NCBI GenBank assembly: GCA_946699065.1
Contig: CAMPDV010000140.1
Coordinates: 558,001-622,000 of the forward strand
Source of the DNA: Loxodes magnus
Taxonomy: Eukaryota; Ciliophora; Karyorelictea; Loxodida; Loxodidae
Direction: 5' to 3'
Length of the DNA: 64,000 bases
Shown here: one piece after another, positions 1-11,706 of the stretch
How the letters are laid out: each line of letters starts with the position of its first letter
How positions within the stretch are numbered: the stretch's first letter is position 1
Notes under the pieces: generated by a model
Told to the model about the DNA's origin: nothing
Database searches by the model: none
What the model saw: only the letters and a program-made list of their open reading frames with translations
Program-made: the position numbers and the translations under genes

Positions 1-603
1 CTAAGCAAATACTTTATTTTTGTCAGTAATAAAACTTCCTTAGGCCTTTTAGTCTCCTTAATTCTTTCAATTTTCGATGGATCTAAATCCTTCATCACTT
101 GAGTTACCCTATAATCCTCTGCTAATCAAACTTTTGATTTATAAGCATTCATGCTTCATCAGATTTGACAGTATCTTTCTCTTTTTACTATAGCAAAACT
201 CCAATATCTCCTCTGAGTTCTCGGAATTTTTCTATTTTCTGTTAGTGAGGTTTCATGGGATAAGTATCTTCAATTTGCTCTTATACTTCTTGCTGTAATT
301 TTTCATCTCACTTTCTTGATGGTCAAATAGCACCGTTAGATTATTTATTATTTTGATAAATTTTCTTTGCTGAAATTTAACATTTTCCGTTTCTATTAAG
401 TCTCAATTGCTTTTCTCTAATCCCTTTTTTATTGAATATTCTCAAAATGTTGAATTTCTTAAGTTGGAAGTCCTTATAAGATTCTATTTTTTTAATTTGT
501 TTCTCAGTCTCTCCAGATTTACAGCAATTTTTCTCATGTTACTTATGAAACGTTTTCTAGTAAATTGCTCCGTTTTTTTCTCTTTTTTCTTGCTCTCTAG
601 CAT
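1..603 (-). CDS. Coiled-coil protein, 5' part, runs off the window
   Basis: Reading the minus strand with TAA/TAG as Gln and TGA as Trp, an ATG at 603 opens a Lys/Glu/Gln-rich frame. Its first residues are MLESKKKEKKTEQF, followed by helical, heptad-like sequence without recognisable catalytic motifs. At about position 305 the frame shifts by one base inside a run of five A; with six A the protein would continue as a coiled coil (KLQQEVQEQ) to the window edge. The shift therefore looks like a homopolymer indel, either real or an assembly error. The 3' end lies outside the window. I do not recognise the family. It could be a structural or scaffold protein, but nothing in the sequence decides this. 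Confidence 0.45.
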
Positions 604-1990
604 GAAAATCTTTTACATTTTATAATAAAAAAATAGTAGGAAAATAAAAACAGAATTAGAAGAAAAAGTAAAATAAATCTAAATTGATATTCCTTTAATT
701 CCATATACTATTATACTAAATTTAATTAATTTAAGTTTGCTTTAACTTCCTTTCTTTTAGTGCAAAACTTAAGAAATTTTTAGTTGTTATTTCTGCTAGA
801 AATAAAAAAGATTATCATATTAATAGTTTCAATAATCCAGAACTTAATATCAACATCCTCTTAAATAATATTAGGAAAGTTAAATTGAAAGTATAATCTG
901 CTTAATGTGTCTTATTTCTTTTAAAGATTTACAAGCTAGATTTATGATAAGTTTCAATGTATTTGCTATGGTCTATAACAGAATCAAAATGATTTATAAA
1001 ATCTTTTCCTGTACAATTTTTATTATTTTTTGCTCTGTCTGGTTACTTTTTTATCGCTTTAATTATTATATATTCAGGACCACTCAAATTAAAGGCTAAT
1101 TTTATAAAAGTCATAATTTGATTATTCTTTAAAGGGCTCTTTATATAAATATGAATTTATACAAAAAGTAAAGATTTAAATATCCTTATTAACTTATTAA
1201 AATAACTAAATAATCTAAGCCTTTATCTAAAGAAGTTAATTATATTGCTTTCATAATATATAAATTTAGTCTAATAGTTACTTAAATTTACATATCTTTA
1301 TTTAATATATTCAATTAAGCTTTCTATAATTAAACTAATAAATCTTCTAGTTATTCTAATTTTATTCGCTTAGCGTTTAAGATTATAAAATAGTAATAAA
1401 GATAAAAGTGAAATAGTTACTAGATATTTAATTTTATTACTTATATCATTTATAAAATACATTACATTATAGTTAAATTTACTTAGATAGTAAATGAGAT
1501 TCTTAATTCAATCTTTTATTTTATTTCAATTTGACAACTTTAATTCTCTTCATTAATATTTAGGTAGATATTTTGATTCCTTAACAATCCTTAATATTTA
1601 TCTATTAGCTTTGCAAAAGTTTAAATATATAATTAAAGAATTATTAGTTCCTTACATTTCAAATAAGTTTCTTATATCCAATTTGTTTGATTTTATATAG
1701 ACTTGGCATTTAAAATTTAGCTTAGATTTGAAGTATTATTACTATTCTATTTCTTCACTTAGCAGAGATTTATATTCTTGCTAAATAAACTTATTTTCAT
1801 CTTTACCTCTAAAATATCTTATGATTTAAGTACTAAAACACCAAATTTTAAGTCATATCTTCAGTTAATTAGATTCAAAAACTCCACTGTATAAAATAGT
1901 GAAAAGAGTAAAAAATCCTAATTGTTAGCCCAAGAAATCGCATAATATATACAAGTTTTCTAAATATAACGACTTAAGTCAATAGCATTG
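604..1990. other. AT-rich stretch without recognisable gene
   Basis: Very AT-rich DNA between the coiled-coil gene and the next coding-like region. I see no protein motif, repeat or structured RNA. Short standard-code ORFs here have low-complexity composition and are not credible. Confidence 0.4.
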
Positions 1991-1994
1991 AATA

Positions 1995-2855
1995 TTGAAT
2001 ATAAGCTAGTAAGTAAATATAAAGTGATTATTATATTTATTCTTTAATATTAAGCAGTCAGAGGTGATTTAAAGAGCTACAACTTTAGTAACTAATAAAA
2101 TATTAAAATTAGAAGGAGTTATTTATAATAATATGTGATATAATTTAAATAAAAGTGGTAAGTTAATTTCTAATTTAAAAGATATAACACTTAGTAGAAA
2201 TATCCCTATTAAAAGAGTAATTTTGCCTTCAATATTAACTAAAAATAATTATAAGATTTAATACATGGTAAATAAATTTTAATTAAATGACTTTAAATTA
2301 ATATAGCAGGGAGATTATAATATTGAAGAACGAAGAATTGGTGTTCGGGTTATAGAAGAAACAGAAATTTTAGAAATATTTAAAGCAGACTTTCTAGAGT
2401 TTTTGAAGACTCTGGGAAAAATAAATTGAGTTGTAGGAAGAATGACTTTGAACAAATATTAATTAAAAAAGGAACTGAAAGTTAAGAAAGATAATTAAGA
2501 ATGAAAAATAAGTATTAATGAAGAAGCACTTGATAAATAAGATACGAAGTTTGAATTTTATTTAAGATCATTATTTAAAAAGCATATGAGATTTTTAAAT
2601 TAATCCAAAAAGTATGAGAAAATTAAAAAAACTTTAAAGTGAAAATAAAACTAGATTCAAATAACATTGATACCTGCAGCTTTAAATAGAAATGTAATTA
2701 TTAGGAAATGTATGAAGTTGACATAATCAGATTCACTATATGTTCTTAAAATAATTAAAAATAAATAGATAAATAATAAGAAAATATTACAAACTAAATT
2801 ATTCTTTACTAGTAGGCTTTAATTTAGATAATTTAAATCGGGATTTTTTATCTGA
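1995..2855 (+). CDS. Unrecognised protein, possibly with a cyclic-nucleotide-binding-like fold
   Basis: One plus-strand frame stays protein-like for about 280 codons when TAA/TAG are Gln and internal TGA are Trp. It ends at an in-frame TGA at 2853-2855. The start could not be fixed. The centre reads QQGDYNIEERRIGVRVIEET and then an EILEIFKADFLEFLK-type stretch, which resembles the last beta strands and C helix of cyclic-nucleotide-binding domains, where a valine-rich strand and T/D-E-hydrophobic pattern precede an acidic-aromatic helix. I do not see the phosphate-binding cassette, so this is only a resemblance. The C-terminal part is Lys/Gln-rich. It could equally be a fragment of a mobile element gene. 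Confidence 0.35.
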
Positions 2856-4156
2856 TTATTTTAAAATTTAAACTTTCCACTAGTAGCTTAAGATATTCTA
2901 GTTAATTTAATTCTATTAAAGTAAAATTCTAACTATATTAAACTTACCTTCATTTAATATAAAGTTCAATCATTGTACAGATTAAATTTAAAGCTTTTAA
3001 TTATTAATATTATTAACTCAGATACCTAAAGTTCTAAATTTTTAAAAGGTTATTATTCATTTCAGTTAAAGGTAGTCCAAATAGTGAATTACAGTTAAAG
3101 TGCTAAAGAAAAAGACATATTGAAGATTTTCCCTTTCATAAAACTAAAAAAATCATCTAGTATTTTTAAGTTCAAAGTCATCAATCATCTTAATGATTAA
3201 TTTAATTATAATTGATTTTCAATGTAATGTTTATCTTATTTTATTGATATTACAAAAATTCTTTAATTAAGATATAATTTAAATTAGTTTAAATTAGATT
3301 TTATTTTACTAAATTGCTAAATAGATCTATTTAATTAAAATTAAAATTGATTGTAATAGATTCTATTTAAATTTAAAGTATTTGTAGAAAATTTCTAATT
3401 TAACCTCAACATCCATATTTTATATATATAATAAAGTGATTATATATCTATTATGAAAATTTAGATTTGGAAATTTTACTCTTTAAGGTATAAAGAACAA
3501 AATATAGTAATTTCTAAGAGTTTAAGATATTTAAGAATTATACTTCTCTTTAAATTAACATTGAGAAAAAAGGCGTTTTAAAACCTAGTTTGAATTTTAA
3601 AATAATGTGGATTAAATTATTGTTTTGTTTTCATTTTAGAACGATTTAGAGAAAGAGAAATAATAAGGGATTTTTTTCTAATTAAGGGTATTTTATAATA
3701 ATACCAGATTATTTAAGAAAAATCTTAACTAACACTAACTTTGGACTTTCATTTTTCAAATGCATTCTTTTTTTAACAGCTTTTCCATTTTTTCTTCAAA
3801 ACTGATGCTCCTTCTTCCGTTTTTTAAAACTTAAATTTTATTTTTGTTTCTAAATAATTTTTTAATAATAATTTTTTAAAATTGTTGTTTAAAATTTTGC
3901 ATTCTTTTTTTTTACTTTTTATATTCTCATTTTTTTAAAATTCCTTTCAGATTTTTATTCGAAAAACATTCCTTTTGTTTGTATCTCACTTTTTCTCTAC
4001 TCCTAATGGCTGAGTTAAAAAAATTTTTAATTAGATAAAATGCAATTAAATAGATAAAAATGCTATTTTACACTTTCTTAACTCATAAAATAATATTTTC
4101 TACATGTCTTGAATCCTTAAATAAAATAATATTTAATTTGTTAAAATATTCGTTTC
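2856..4156. other. AT-rich stretch without recognisable gene
   Basis: Homopolymer-rich AT DNA downstream of the WD40 gene end. Nothing with protein or RNA character was seen. Confidence 0.4.
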
Positions 4157-7100
4157 TCAAACACTTCACTCTCTTTCCAACTTAGCCTTGATGTTCTCCT
4201 CTCCCATTATATTACTTGTATTGCAATTAATAAACTGTAGACCGTAATTCTCGTATACCATATCCCAATCTCTCTAATGTTTTATTATTAAATATACTTA
4301 CCTAATTTTATTAATTACTATCTTAGTTTTTTAATAATCTCTAGATATTTTATCTAGTCAATGTGTACTCTTCCACTTCATTAATTTTTCAGAATGTTCC
4401 ATTAGATGCTACTAACCATTTATCATCCAAACTTAGAGCCAAGCTTCCTATAGGATTGGAATGTCCCTTTAAGGTACAAACACATCTTCCCGTTACTATA
4501 TTTCATATTTTTATTGTCTTGTCGTGACTTCCTGATATAATGAACTTGTTGTTGCTATTGAACTTTATACTAATTACATAACTTGAATGTCCTGTTAAGG
4601 TTTGAGTACATTTATTAGTTGAAATGCTCCATATCTTTATCGTTCTATCATCACTTCCTGATGCGATTCACTAATTGTCACTTGAAATTGCTACAGCAGA
4701 TACTAAATTAGTATGTTCCTACAAAGTACTCTTTAACTATCCACTCATAAAGTCCCATATCTTGATCGAATAATCCCTACTTCCTGATACTATTCACTTA
4801 TTGTCACTTGAAATTGCTACAGAATATACATAATGTGTATGTCCCTCTAAAGTACTCTTGCACTCACCACTCATCAAGCTCCATATCTTGACTGTAGCTT
4901 CTTCACTTCCTGATACTATTCACTTATTGTCACTTGATATTGCTACAGATTATACAGAATGTGTATGTCCCTACAAAGTACTCTATAACTATCCACTCAT
5001 TAAATCCCATATTTTTATCGTCTTATCCAAACTTCCTGATACTATTCACTTATTATCATTTGAGATTTCTACAGAGTATACAGTATTCAAATGTCCTCAC
5101 AATGTACTTTTTAACTCACCACTCATCAAATTCCATATCTTAATCGTATTATCTTTACTTCCTGATACAATTCACTCATTGTCCCTTGAGATGGCTACAG
5201 AAGTCACGTAGCTGGTGTGAGATGAGGGGATGTGAGGGAGTTCTGTAGTGATGTTAATGAGGTTAGCGTTGTCCAGCCTGCAATTTATGAATTTGGCGTT
5301 TCGTAGGTTAGTATTTTATCAGTTAGAATTAGAAAGATTGCAATTAGTGAAGATTGCATCAGATAAATCAGCGTTACATATATTTATCCCTTGAAGATTA
5401 AGTTGATTAAAGTTAAAATTCATGAAATTTAAACAAGTGGCTGCATTGGAGGATGCTTATACTACTCCTTTTGATTACTTGGATAGTTATAAGACTTCTA
5501 ATAACTTTTACTGAAGTTGTTAATCTTAATTTTATTATAATTGATAAAGTATCTAAGTATTTTCACTTATACTTGATTAATTCATTAGATCATCGATCAT
5601 GTTCTAAACAGTTACTATGCATTATTTTAATTGATTGAGTTTTTCACTCAGATTTACATAATTTGTAAATTTAATTTATTATTAAACTATTTATTTTTAT
5701 TATTAATATCTTAAAACCTCTTATTAAAGCATATTTTTATCTTCAATCAGAATCTTATTTTCATTTTTTAAATTTTGAACTTGGCTCTATAAACTTTTTT
5801 TATCTTATAATGTGGTTTTTAAATTATTCTATAATTCATTTATTTTATTTTTACCTGATAGAACTTCTTAACTTACTTATTCCAATTTTTTTTATAAAGC
5901 TTTTATTTCAGAATCCAATTTTTTATTTTTATTTTATAACTCCTCTAGTGTATTATTTGAGATACTTTTTTATTATATGGCTAAATTAAGCTGATAAGTT
6001 AGATCTTTGATTTAACTTTCTTATTTTTGTATTTATTAAGCTTATTATTAGATTTTTTCTTCATTTTTAACGATTTTCTATTCTAACATATTTATTCTAG
6101 CTGTACTCTCCATCTTGATGCTTTGTAACTATTAGTTAAGATCGGAGATTTTTTATACTACTTCTTCATAGTTTTAGCTTAAATTTGATATCTGAAAATT
6201 CAAATTACTAATTTATTATTGTAAGTTATTGTTTTCCTTGATTAGATTTTCTAATTAGTAATTTTTGTTGTTTAACTGAATTTACAACTCAATCTCTCCT
6301 TAACTTTATGTAGCTGACATTTCTTGCTTAATTTTTGCTATCTCCTCATTGAGTTTTTAAATATTTTTTACGTAGTCACTATTCTAATTTACTAACCTAT
6401 TGATATAACTTTCTTATTATTTTATTTATTAAGCTAAATACATTATTGTAGCTGACATTTCTTGTTTAATTCTTGCTATCTCCTCATTGAGTTTTTTAAT
6501 ATTTTTTACGTAGTCACTATTCTAATTTACTAACCTATTGATATAACTTTCTTATTATTTTATTTATTAAGCTAAATACATTATTGTAGCTGACATTTCT
6601 TGTTTAATTCTTGCTATCTCCTCATTGAGTTTTTTAATATTTTTTACGTAGTCACTATTCTAAGTTACTAACCTATTGATCTAACTTTCTTATTCTTTTA
6701 TTTATTAAGCTTAATACTTTATTGTAGCTGCGTTTTCTTATAATTAATTGTCATCTAATAACTTTAACTGATGTTACTTACTTTGATTTTATTGCAATTG
6801 TTAAGCCATCTAAGTAATTTCACTAAAACTTGGTAAAATAGATAGATTGTCGACCATATTCTAAATAATGTTTACGTACTTCTTTAATTGATTTAGCTTT
6901 TCACTCAGATTTGCTTAGTTTGTTGGTAAAACTTACTATTCGACTATTTCTTTCTTTAAACTACTTTATAAGTCTTCTTACTAAAATTATCTAATATCTT
7001 TACTTGATTATTCTTATGATTATTATGCAATTTATGTTTACTCTAAATATTTTTAAATCTCCTATTAGAGCATAGTTTTATCTTCAATTAAAACATTATT

Positions 7101-7174
7101 TTCATTTATTAAAATTTACACTTGAGTCTGTAAATTATTTCATTCTAATAATATGATTTATAAATTATTCTATA
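4157..7174 (-). CDS. Coiled coil - pentapeptide repeats - seven-bladed WD40 (C-terminal segment of the interrupted gene)
   Basis: A single frame from 7,174 to an intron at 4,301, reading TAA/TAG as Gln and TGA as Trp. Order on the minus strand: long Gln/Lys/Glu-rich coiled coil (7,174-5,450), including three 46-residue repeats; a pentapeptide-repeat block (about 5,410-5,250) with A-D/N-L-x-x units such as CNADLSDAIF and NTNLRNAKFINC; then WD40 blades of 42 residues (126 bp). Six have SGS...KIW signatures at about 5,165, 5,035, 4,910, 4,785, 4,660 and 4,530, and a weaker seventh lies near 4,400. The conserved Trp of the SSDNKW strand is TGA in most blades and TGG in the last one. After the intron the tail reads RDWDMVYENYGLQFINC and reaches TGA codons at 4168-4166 and 4159-4157, one of which is probably the stop. 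Seven blades would make a complete propeller. Its native start is upstream, beyond the insertions. Confidence 0.7.
4274..4301 (-). other. Probable 28-nt spliceosomal intron
   Basis: On the minus strand the segment begins GTAAGT and ends ATTAG. Removing its 28 bases joins the WD40 frame to a tail with ordinary, mixed amino-acid composition (RDWDMVYENYGL...), whereas reading through changes frame into low-complexity sequence. Very short introns are typical of ciliates. The call rests on splice signals and frame only. Confidence 0.5.
6310..6723 (-). repeat. Three tandem 138-bp repeats (46 codons) inside the coiled coil
   Basis: The string gtagctgac or its start recurs at 6310, 6448, 6586 and, diverged, 6724, giving an exact 138-bp period. 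The second and third units are nearly identical. In the coding frame each encodes 46 residues of coiled-coil character (LAQQIKQQESYINRL..., NIKKLNEEIARIKQEMSAT). Because the period is a multiple of three, gain or loss of units keeps the frame. Confidence 0.8.
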
Positions 7175-8010
7175 AAAAAAAAATGGCAGAAGGTCTCAGG
7201 AAGGGTTTTTTTCCAGCTCCATAGAAAAAGGAAAAAAAACCAGAGACTTCTAATTCTTCTCCTACCACGTCTTCTTTAATAATATAATAATTTTCTTAGG
7301 CTCTTTAACCCCCAAATTTAGAAAAATAAAGATAATCTTAAATTGAATAAGAAATTAAATCAACAGAAACTGACTAAAGCAAGCGAGACTTTTTACTTCC
7401 ATAGCCACGATCAAGCAACTACATGAAAAGTGGTAACTAAAAAATAATGTAGAAATAGAAAAATGATGAATAGCTAATAATAGAATAACTTATGAAATCT
7501 ATCCGTAACCTATAAGAAGAAGTTTAAATATTAAAGAAAGAAAACCAAAAATTACTATAGAAAAGTTAAAACAATGAAGAAAGATTAATGAAACAGGAAA
7601 TCGAAGTGAAACTTTTGGGAGAAAAAAGAATTTAACCTTAAACTTTAGCTGAAAATAAAATGGAACTAGAATACACAAAACCCTTAGAGATAACTCCTAC
7701 CAGAAGGATCGTCAAACTGTGCTACCTGTGCAAATCAAAATTCCACACATACAAGAGATGCAAGATATATTTGGATAAACAGAGAAGAAACAGTGAAGAG
7801 ATTTGGAGAGAACTTTCAAGAATTTATGTAGACAAGGATGGAAGAATATTTAGAAGGAGGCTTTTTCAAGGGAGTGCCAGAACTCCAAAAAAACTGGGAG
7901 TCCCGAACTTTTATTTTAAACCTCAAGGAACGAACTCTGGAGGTATGTATTGAAGGGGTTTAAAATCCCCGGAGATACGAACACTTTAATTTAGTATATT
8001 AAATAAATAA
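7175..8010 (+). mobile_element. ORF1-only retroelement, complete, with 15-bp target duplication
   Basis: An 836-bp insertion bounded by identical copies of ataaattattctata at 7160-7174 and 8011-8025. The 5' end is A-rich and abuts the ATG; the 3' end follows a short stem (ggggtttaaaatcccc) and closes with repeated TAAA units, as in non-LTR retrotransposons. The only gene is a gag-like ORF1; there is no room for endonuclease or reverse transcriptase. The architecture recalls mammalian HAL1 elements, which are L1 derivatives that keep ORF1 only. It sits inside the coiled-coil gene in the opposite orientation. Confidence 0.85.
7183..7953 (+). CDS. ORF1 (gag-like) RNA-binding protein with CCHC zinc knuckle, intact
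   Basis: 256 codons from ATG to a single TGA, with TAA/TAG as Gln and no internal TGA. The N-terminus reads MAEGLRKGFF and is followed by a Ser/Pro/Gln-rich region. Residues about 95-140 form a coiled coil (LMKSIRNLQEEVQILKKENQ). A perfect CX2CX4HX4C knuckle (CYLCKSKFHTYKRC) spans residues 180-193; the tail is basic. Non-LTR ORF1 proteins of this design bind element RNA and multimerise. Two relatives in the window (minus strand from 16,049 and plus strand from 25,570) share the N-terminal K/R-x-GF-F/Y motif and the LQEEV coiled coil but are frameshifted. This is the only copy open from start to stop. Confidence 0.8.
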
Positions 8011-8025
8011 ATAAATTATTCTATA

Positions 8026-8780
8026 ACTCCTTTATTTTATTTTGACCTGATAGAACTTCTTAACTTACTTATTCCACCTTTTATTGAAAAACTTTCCTTT
8101 CACAATCCAATTATTTATTTTGATTTTTTAACTCTGCTATCATATTATTTGAGATAACTTTTTATTATATGGCTAAATTAAGTTGATTAGTTAGATCTTT
8201 GATTTAACTTTCTTATTTTTGTATTTATTAAGCTTATTATTAGATTTTGCACTAATTTTCTTATGATTGACTTTCTTAATTTCTAACTTGTATTTAAATT
8301 TATTGAAATAATGATTAGATAGTAAACTAATATTGCTAAATTTAGTCTCTTTATTTGATATTTATTTGCTATATTTATTTTACTTAACTCTCATTCATAA
8401 GTTAATCCAGTATTTAGTTTTATACATTCTTAAACACATATAAATTTTTTAACTACTCAAATCTTTTAACTTCCTCTTAGAACTATTCTTAGATTTAAAG
8501 TTTAAGTCTATTTATTTGATTCTTTTTATTTTCGCATCCTTCTATTGAACATTCTTACATCTACTGAATAATTTAGATTTAGTTATTAATCTATAGATAT
8601 TAAACTTATAATTGTTTTATCTATGATATTTGCTACTCTACCTAAGCTTGTTAACCAATTATAGACTCTTAACATGCTTACTCAATCTTTCAGTTAGCCT
8701 CTATTTGAAATTAGACCATTTAGACTATAATAGCAAACGGAACTTCTCTCAGTTAATTCAAATGTTAATTTGAAATTTGT
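8026..8780 (-). CDS. Coiled-coil segment of the interrupted gene, between the two insertions
   Basis: One minus-strand frame has coiled-coil composition (QVEQQISQIKQLQVQYLQI..., NRLKLQIQEQFQEEVKRF..., SQIKDLTNQLNLAIQQKVI) with Gln largely as TAA/TAG. It is in phase with the coiled coil beyond the 7,175-8,010 element once 851 bp are removed. The other two frames are much less regular. It has no start or stop of its own. Confidence 0.6.
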
Positions 8781-8806
8781 TAAATAAATAAATAAATTTG
8801 ATTATA

Positions 8807-8837
8807 GAGCGCGTAGCACCTCGTTGGTGCGCAGCTC
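8807..8837 (-). repeat. LINE/SINE 3'-terminal stem-loop, copy 1 (LINE A)
   Basis: GAGC...GCTC and GCACC/GGTGC pair around a TCGTT loop. The same sequence with compensating spread of changes recurs at 20013-20043, 35967-35998 (same orientation) and, inverted, at 16375-16406, 17529-17561 and 18203-18234, always next to a TTTA-rich tail or AT-rich end. Such shared 3' structures are what LINE reverse transcriptases recognise. Confidence 0.75.
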
Positions 8838-8844
8838 TTTAATA

Positions 8845-11706
8845 AATGTTTCAATACATGTCTATTTCTTCAAGTAAGCCTTCAGGTAATAAAAATTCTT
8901 CTCTTATTAGTTCCATATCTTCATCATTTTCTTCTTCAATATCTCTTGTTCTTCTGTCTTCTATCTATCTTCGTTTTATTGATTCTTTGTTACAAGCGTC
9001 CATTATTTTTTTTTACATACTTTGCTAATTTTCGTTTCTAATTCTTTTCTTCTTAATCAAGCTTTTATAAACTCATAAAAACTATCCTTTTCCTGCTCTA
9101 TAATCTTTTCCTATTTCTTTTTTTCATTCAATTTTCTTTTCTAAGTATCCTTTTTTTCTTTTTTCTAATATGTTTTTGATATAATATTTTATTATCAAGT
9201 CAGTTTTAGCTCTTTTTTACTCTTCTTAGGTTCTAATGAATTTTTCGAATTTTGCCGTACCTCATATTATATCAAATAGTTCCATTCTCCTATTGTTCTT
9301 AACTTTCTAATACATATTTATCTACTTTCTTTGTATTCTGAGCATTTTTCTATGATATGCCTTTCGTTTTCTCTTGCATCATTACAGAAAGGGCATTTGC
9401 TTGTCGCAACTAGGTGTCTTTCTTTTAAACAATCCTGGCTCCCATTACATCTCGTTCTTATTCTAAATATGTAGCATATTTCTTCTTTTCTATTTTTATT
9501 GTATCTCAGGTAGTTGGGTGGTCCTACTACATATTCATCAAATCATGTTTTTCTATACTGTAGAGTTGTTATCATTTACTCCATTCTTTCTCTATCTTCT
9601 ATGTATACTCTATGTTCTCAAATTGCACGATTAATGTTTTTCTTCCCTTTTTGATTATTATTACCATCATCTATAAATATATATTTGTCTTCAATTTTTA
9701 ATTCTAATTTTATTGTCGTGCAGTATTGTTCAGAAATAAAGTTCTCTTCTTTACTTAGAACATTAATCCATCTACTGTTTTTCCTTAGTTACCTATTAGT
9801 CTGCCTCTTAATCTCAGCGTTTTCTGCCATAGGTAATGTTTAAATTTCATAAACTGTAACTCGTATTCTAGCATCTCATTTTACACTTAGAAAGGGGCAT
9901 CTATGATTGCTCGTAAAGATCTTCTCTATATTATTTCTAATTGTTCCATCACTTATTTTCCTACAAATTATTCACAATATGGGATAACTTCTGTCCCGTA
10001 GCTGAATACTGAGCTTACGAACGTTTTTATCATTATACCTGCGTTATATGGTGTTAATCCCTTATTCATTGTTATTTTACCCAGTATTCATGTTTACATC
10101 TTTTATGCTGCTTCTATTCTGTTCTCCATGTGTTTTTCAAAGCTGATGGTTTCTTCTATTATATACCCTAAGTACTAAAAGGACGTTACTCTTTCGATTC
10201 TTAAGTTTCCCACCTCAATAGTATTGCCAATATTTTCTCAGTTTCTATTTTCTGCTGCTTTTCATATCATTCATTTTGTTTTATCTGCAATTTCCAGTTT
10301 GTATTTTTCTGCCCATGAGGTTAAATTTTTGATTACTTCCTCTAATTATTCTCATTCACTTATTAAGGCTAGGTCATCTGCATATGCAAAACATCCTGCA
10401 TATATTTCTTATCCCTCTTCGTTTTTAAAGTCTATCGTAATTCCTAGCTTTTAATCTTCCAAGCTATGGAGAAGTCTTGCTATTATTAAGTTAAATAGTC
10501 TTGGCGACGTTATGCTTCCCTGTTTTAGTTCTTTATTTGTCGCGAATGATTTTGCTATTTATTCATTGATTTTAAGTTTAATTTCTTCTTCACAGTAGAA
10601 GTTTGCTAGGAGTTTAATTATCTATTCCGGTACTTTTATATCGTTTAGGATTTATCATATATCTTTTCTTTGCACCGAGTCGTACGCTTTCTTAATATTA
10701 ACAAATATTACGAAAACATCTTTTTTGTTCCGTATTGATCATTCCTATACTGTTCTTAGGTTGAAAATTTATAGTGAGCATGATTTTCCTTTTTTAAAGC
10801 CATATTAATATTCGCTTTCATCATTATGCAGATATCCTTATAGTTGCTAGAAAATTCATGCATCTACTATTTTTAAAGCATGATTCAGTAAAGAAATTGG
10901 TCTATAATTCATCTTTTTTGTATATTAATATTATGTATTATTATTTCATCTCTTAAGGTATTACTCCCTTTTAAATCATCTTAACTATCATTTTACATGT
11001 TACTTCTGTTAGTTTTTTCCCACCTGCTAATATTGTGCCTACTTGTATTTCATCAGGTCCTGCTGCTTTTCATTTCGCCAATTAGTTGATGATTTCTCAA
11101 ATTTCATATTCGTTTACCACTATTTATCTCTTGTTTAAGAATTTAGTTGGTAGCGTATTATCGCCATCTTCATACAGTTTCTACCATTCATCCCTGAAAG
11201 TATTAACATCTTCTTTTAATAAGGGTACTCATTAATTATTTTTTCTATTAAGTAAGCTTTTTAGTTTCTTCCACATATCTGTTAGACTTCCTTTATTTAC
11301 ATTGTCCATAAATAGGTTTAGTTAGTTTCTTTTATCTTTTTTTCTTGATTAAATGTATTCTTATCTTACTCTTTGGTATTCTCTTTGATTCTCAATTTAT
11401 TTATTTTCATTTATTTGTTCTCTGTTCTTTACCCTTTATTTTAATTGTTTGCTGCATTTTCTAAAGATTTTATTACACTATTTTTTGTTTCTGAATATTT
11501 ATATATCTTAGAGTTTTATGTTTTAAATTTTCCACATACTATTTAAACTCCTTCTTATATCTTTTTCTTTCATCATTTATAAATCTATGTGCCGTTTAGG
11601 TTATCAATTTCTTCTTCTTAGAGATTTTCTTGTATAAATCTTTCAAATTTTTCTTATATCTCTTTTTTCTTTAATAGTAGGTAGTTTATTTTTGCTATCT
11701 TTTATT
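8845..11706 (-). pseudogene. LINE A ORF2: reverse transcriptase with C-terminal CCHC motif
   Basis: Read with TAA/TAG as Gln and TGA as Trp. Motif A region reads VNIKKAYDSVQRKDIW near 10,680; the expected catalytic Asp (as in FVDIKKAY of LINE B) is Asn here. Then come KQGSITSPRLFNL near 10,520 and the intact YADD box at 10373-10384 followed by LALISE(W)EQLEE, where W is TGA. The C-terminal finger is intact (CPFC...ENERHIIEKC, about 9,330-9,420). The EN domain is absent through truncation. The product of the full element would nick target DNA and copy its RNA into the genome; this copy lacks a start and a motif A Asp, so it is probably dead. Confidence 0.75.

Larger units (their letters stand above)
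5440..8260 (-). repeat. Diverged tandem duplication of the coiled-coil coding region
   Basis: The stretch around 5,490-6,070 is matched by 6,750-8,255 once the 836-bp insertion is discounted. For example the segment near 5,820-6,065 (aaattattctata..., ...ttatatggctaaatta..., ...ttattagatttt) recurs at about 8,012-8,255, and 5,510-5,660 recurs at about 6,757-6,950. The coding frame is kept, so the duplication lengthened the coiled coil. Confidence 0.55.
8781..11706 (-). mobile_element. LINE A: 5'-truncated non-LTR retrotransposon
   Basis: Minus-strand element whose 3' end carries a stem-loop (8807-8837) and a (TTTA)n tail (8,781-8,797). It encodes the reverse transcriptase part of ORF2 and aligns along its whole length with LINE B at 19,988-25,440. 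Similarity stops at about 11,706, so the endonuclease and ORF1 are missing, the usual result of incomplete target-primed reverse transcription. It interrupts the RING/B-box gene. I could not find a convincing target duplication. Confidence 0.8.

Noticed and set aside
4858..5211. 117-codon plus-strand ORF with threefold internal similarity
   Set aside because: It is the complement of the WD40 repeats on the minus strand; the repeat period of 126 bp belongs to those.
6310..6760. CRISPR-like array of regularly spaced repeats
   Set aside because: The repeats are contiguous 138-bp coding units without spacers, in a eukaryotic coiled-coil gene.
8781..11706. Target-site duplication for LINE A
   Set aside because: Only a 6-base AACATT string is shared by the flanks, which is too short and at unequal offsets in this AT-rich DNA.
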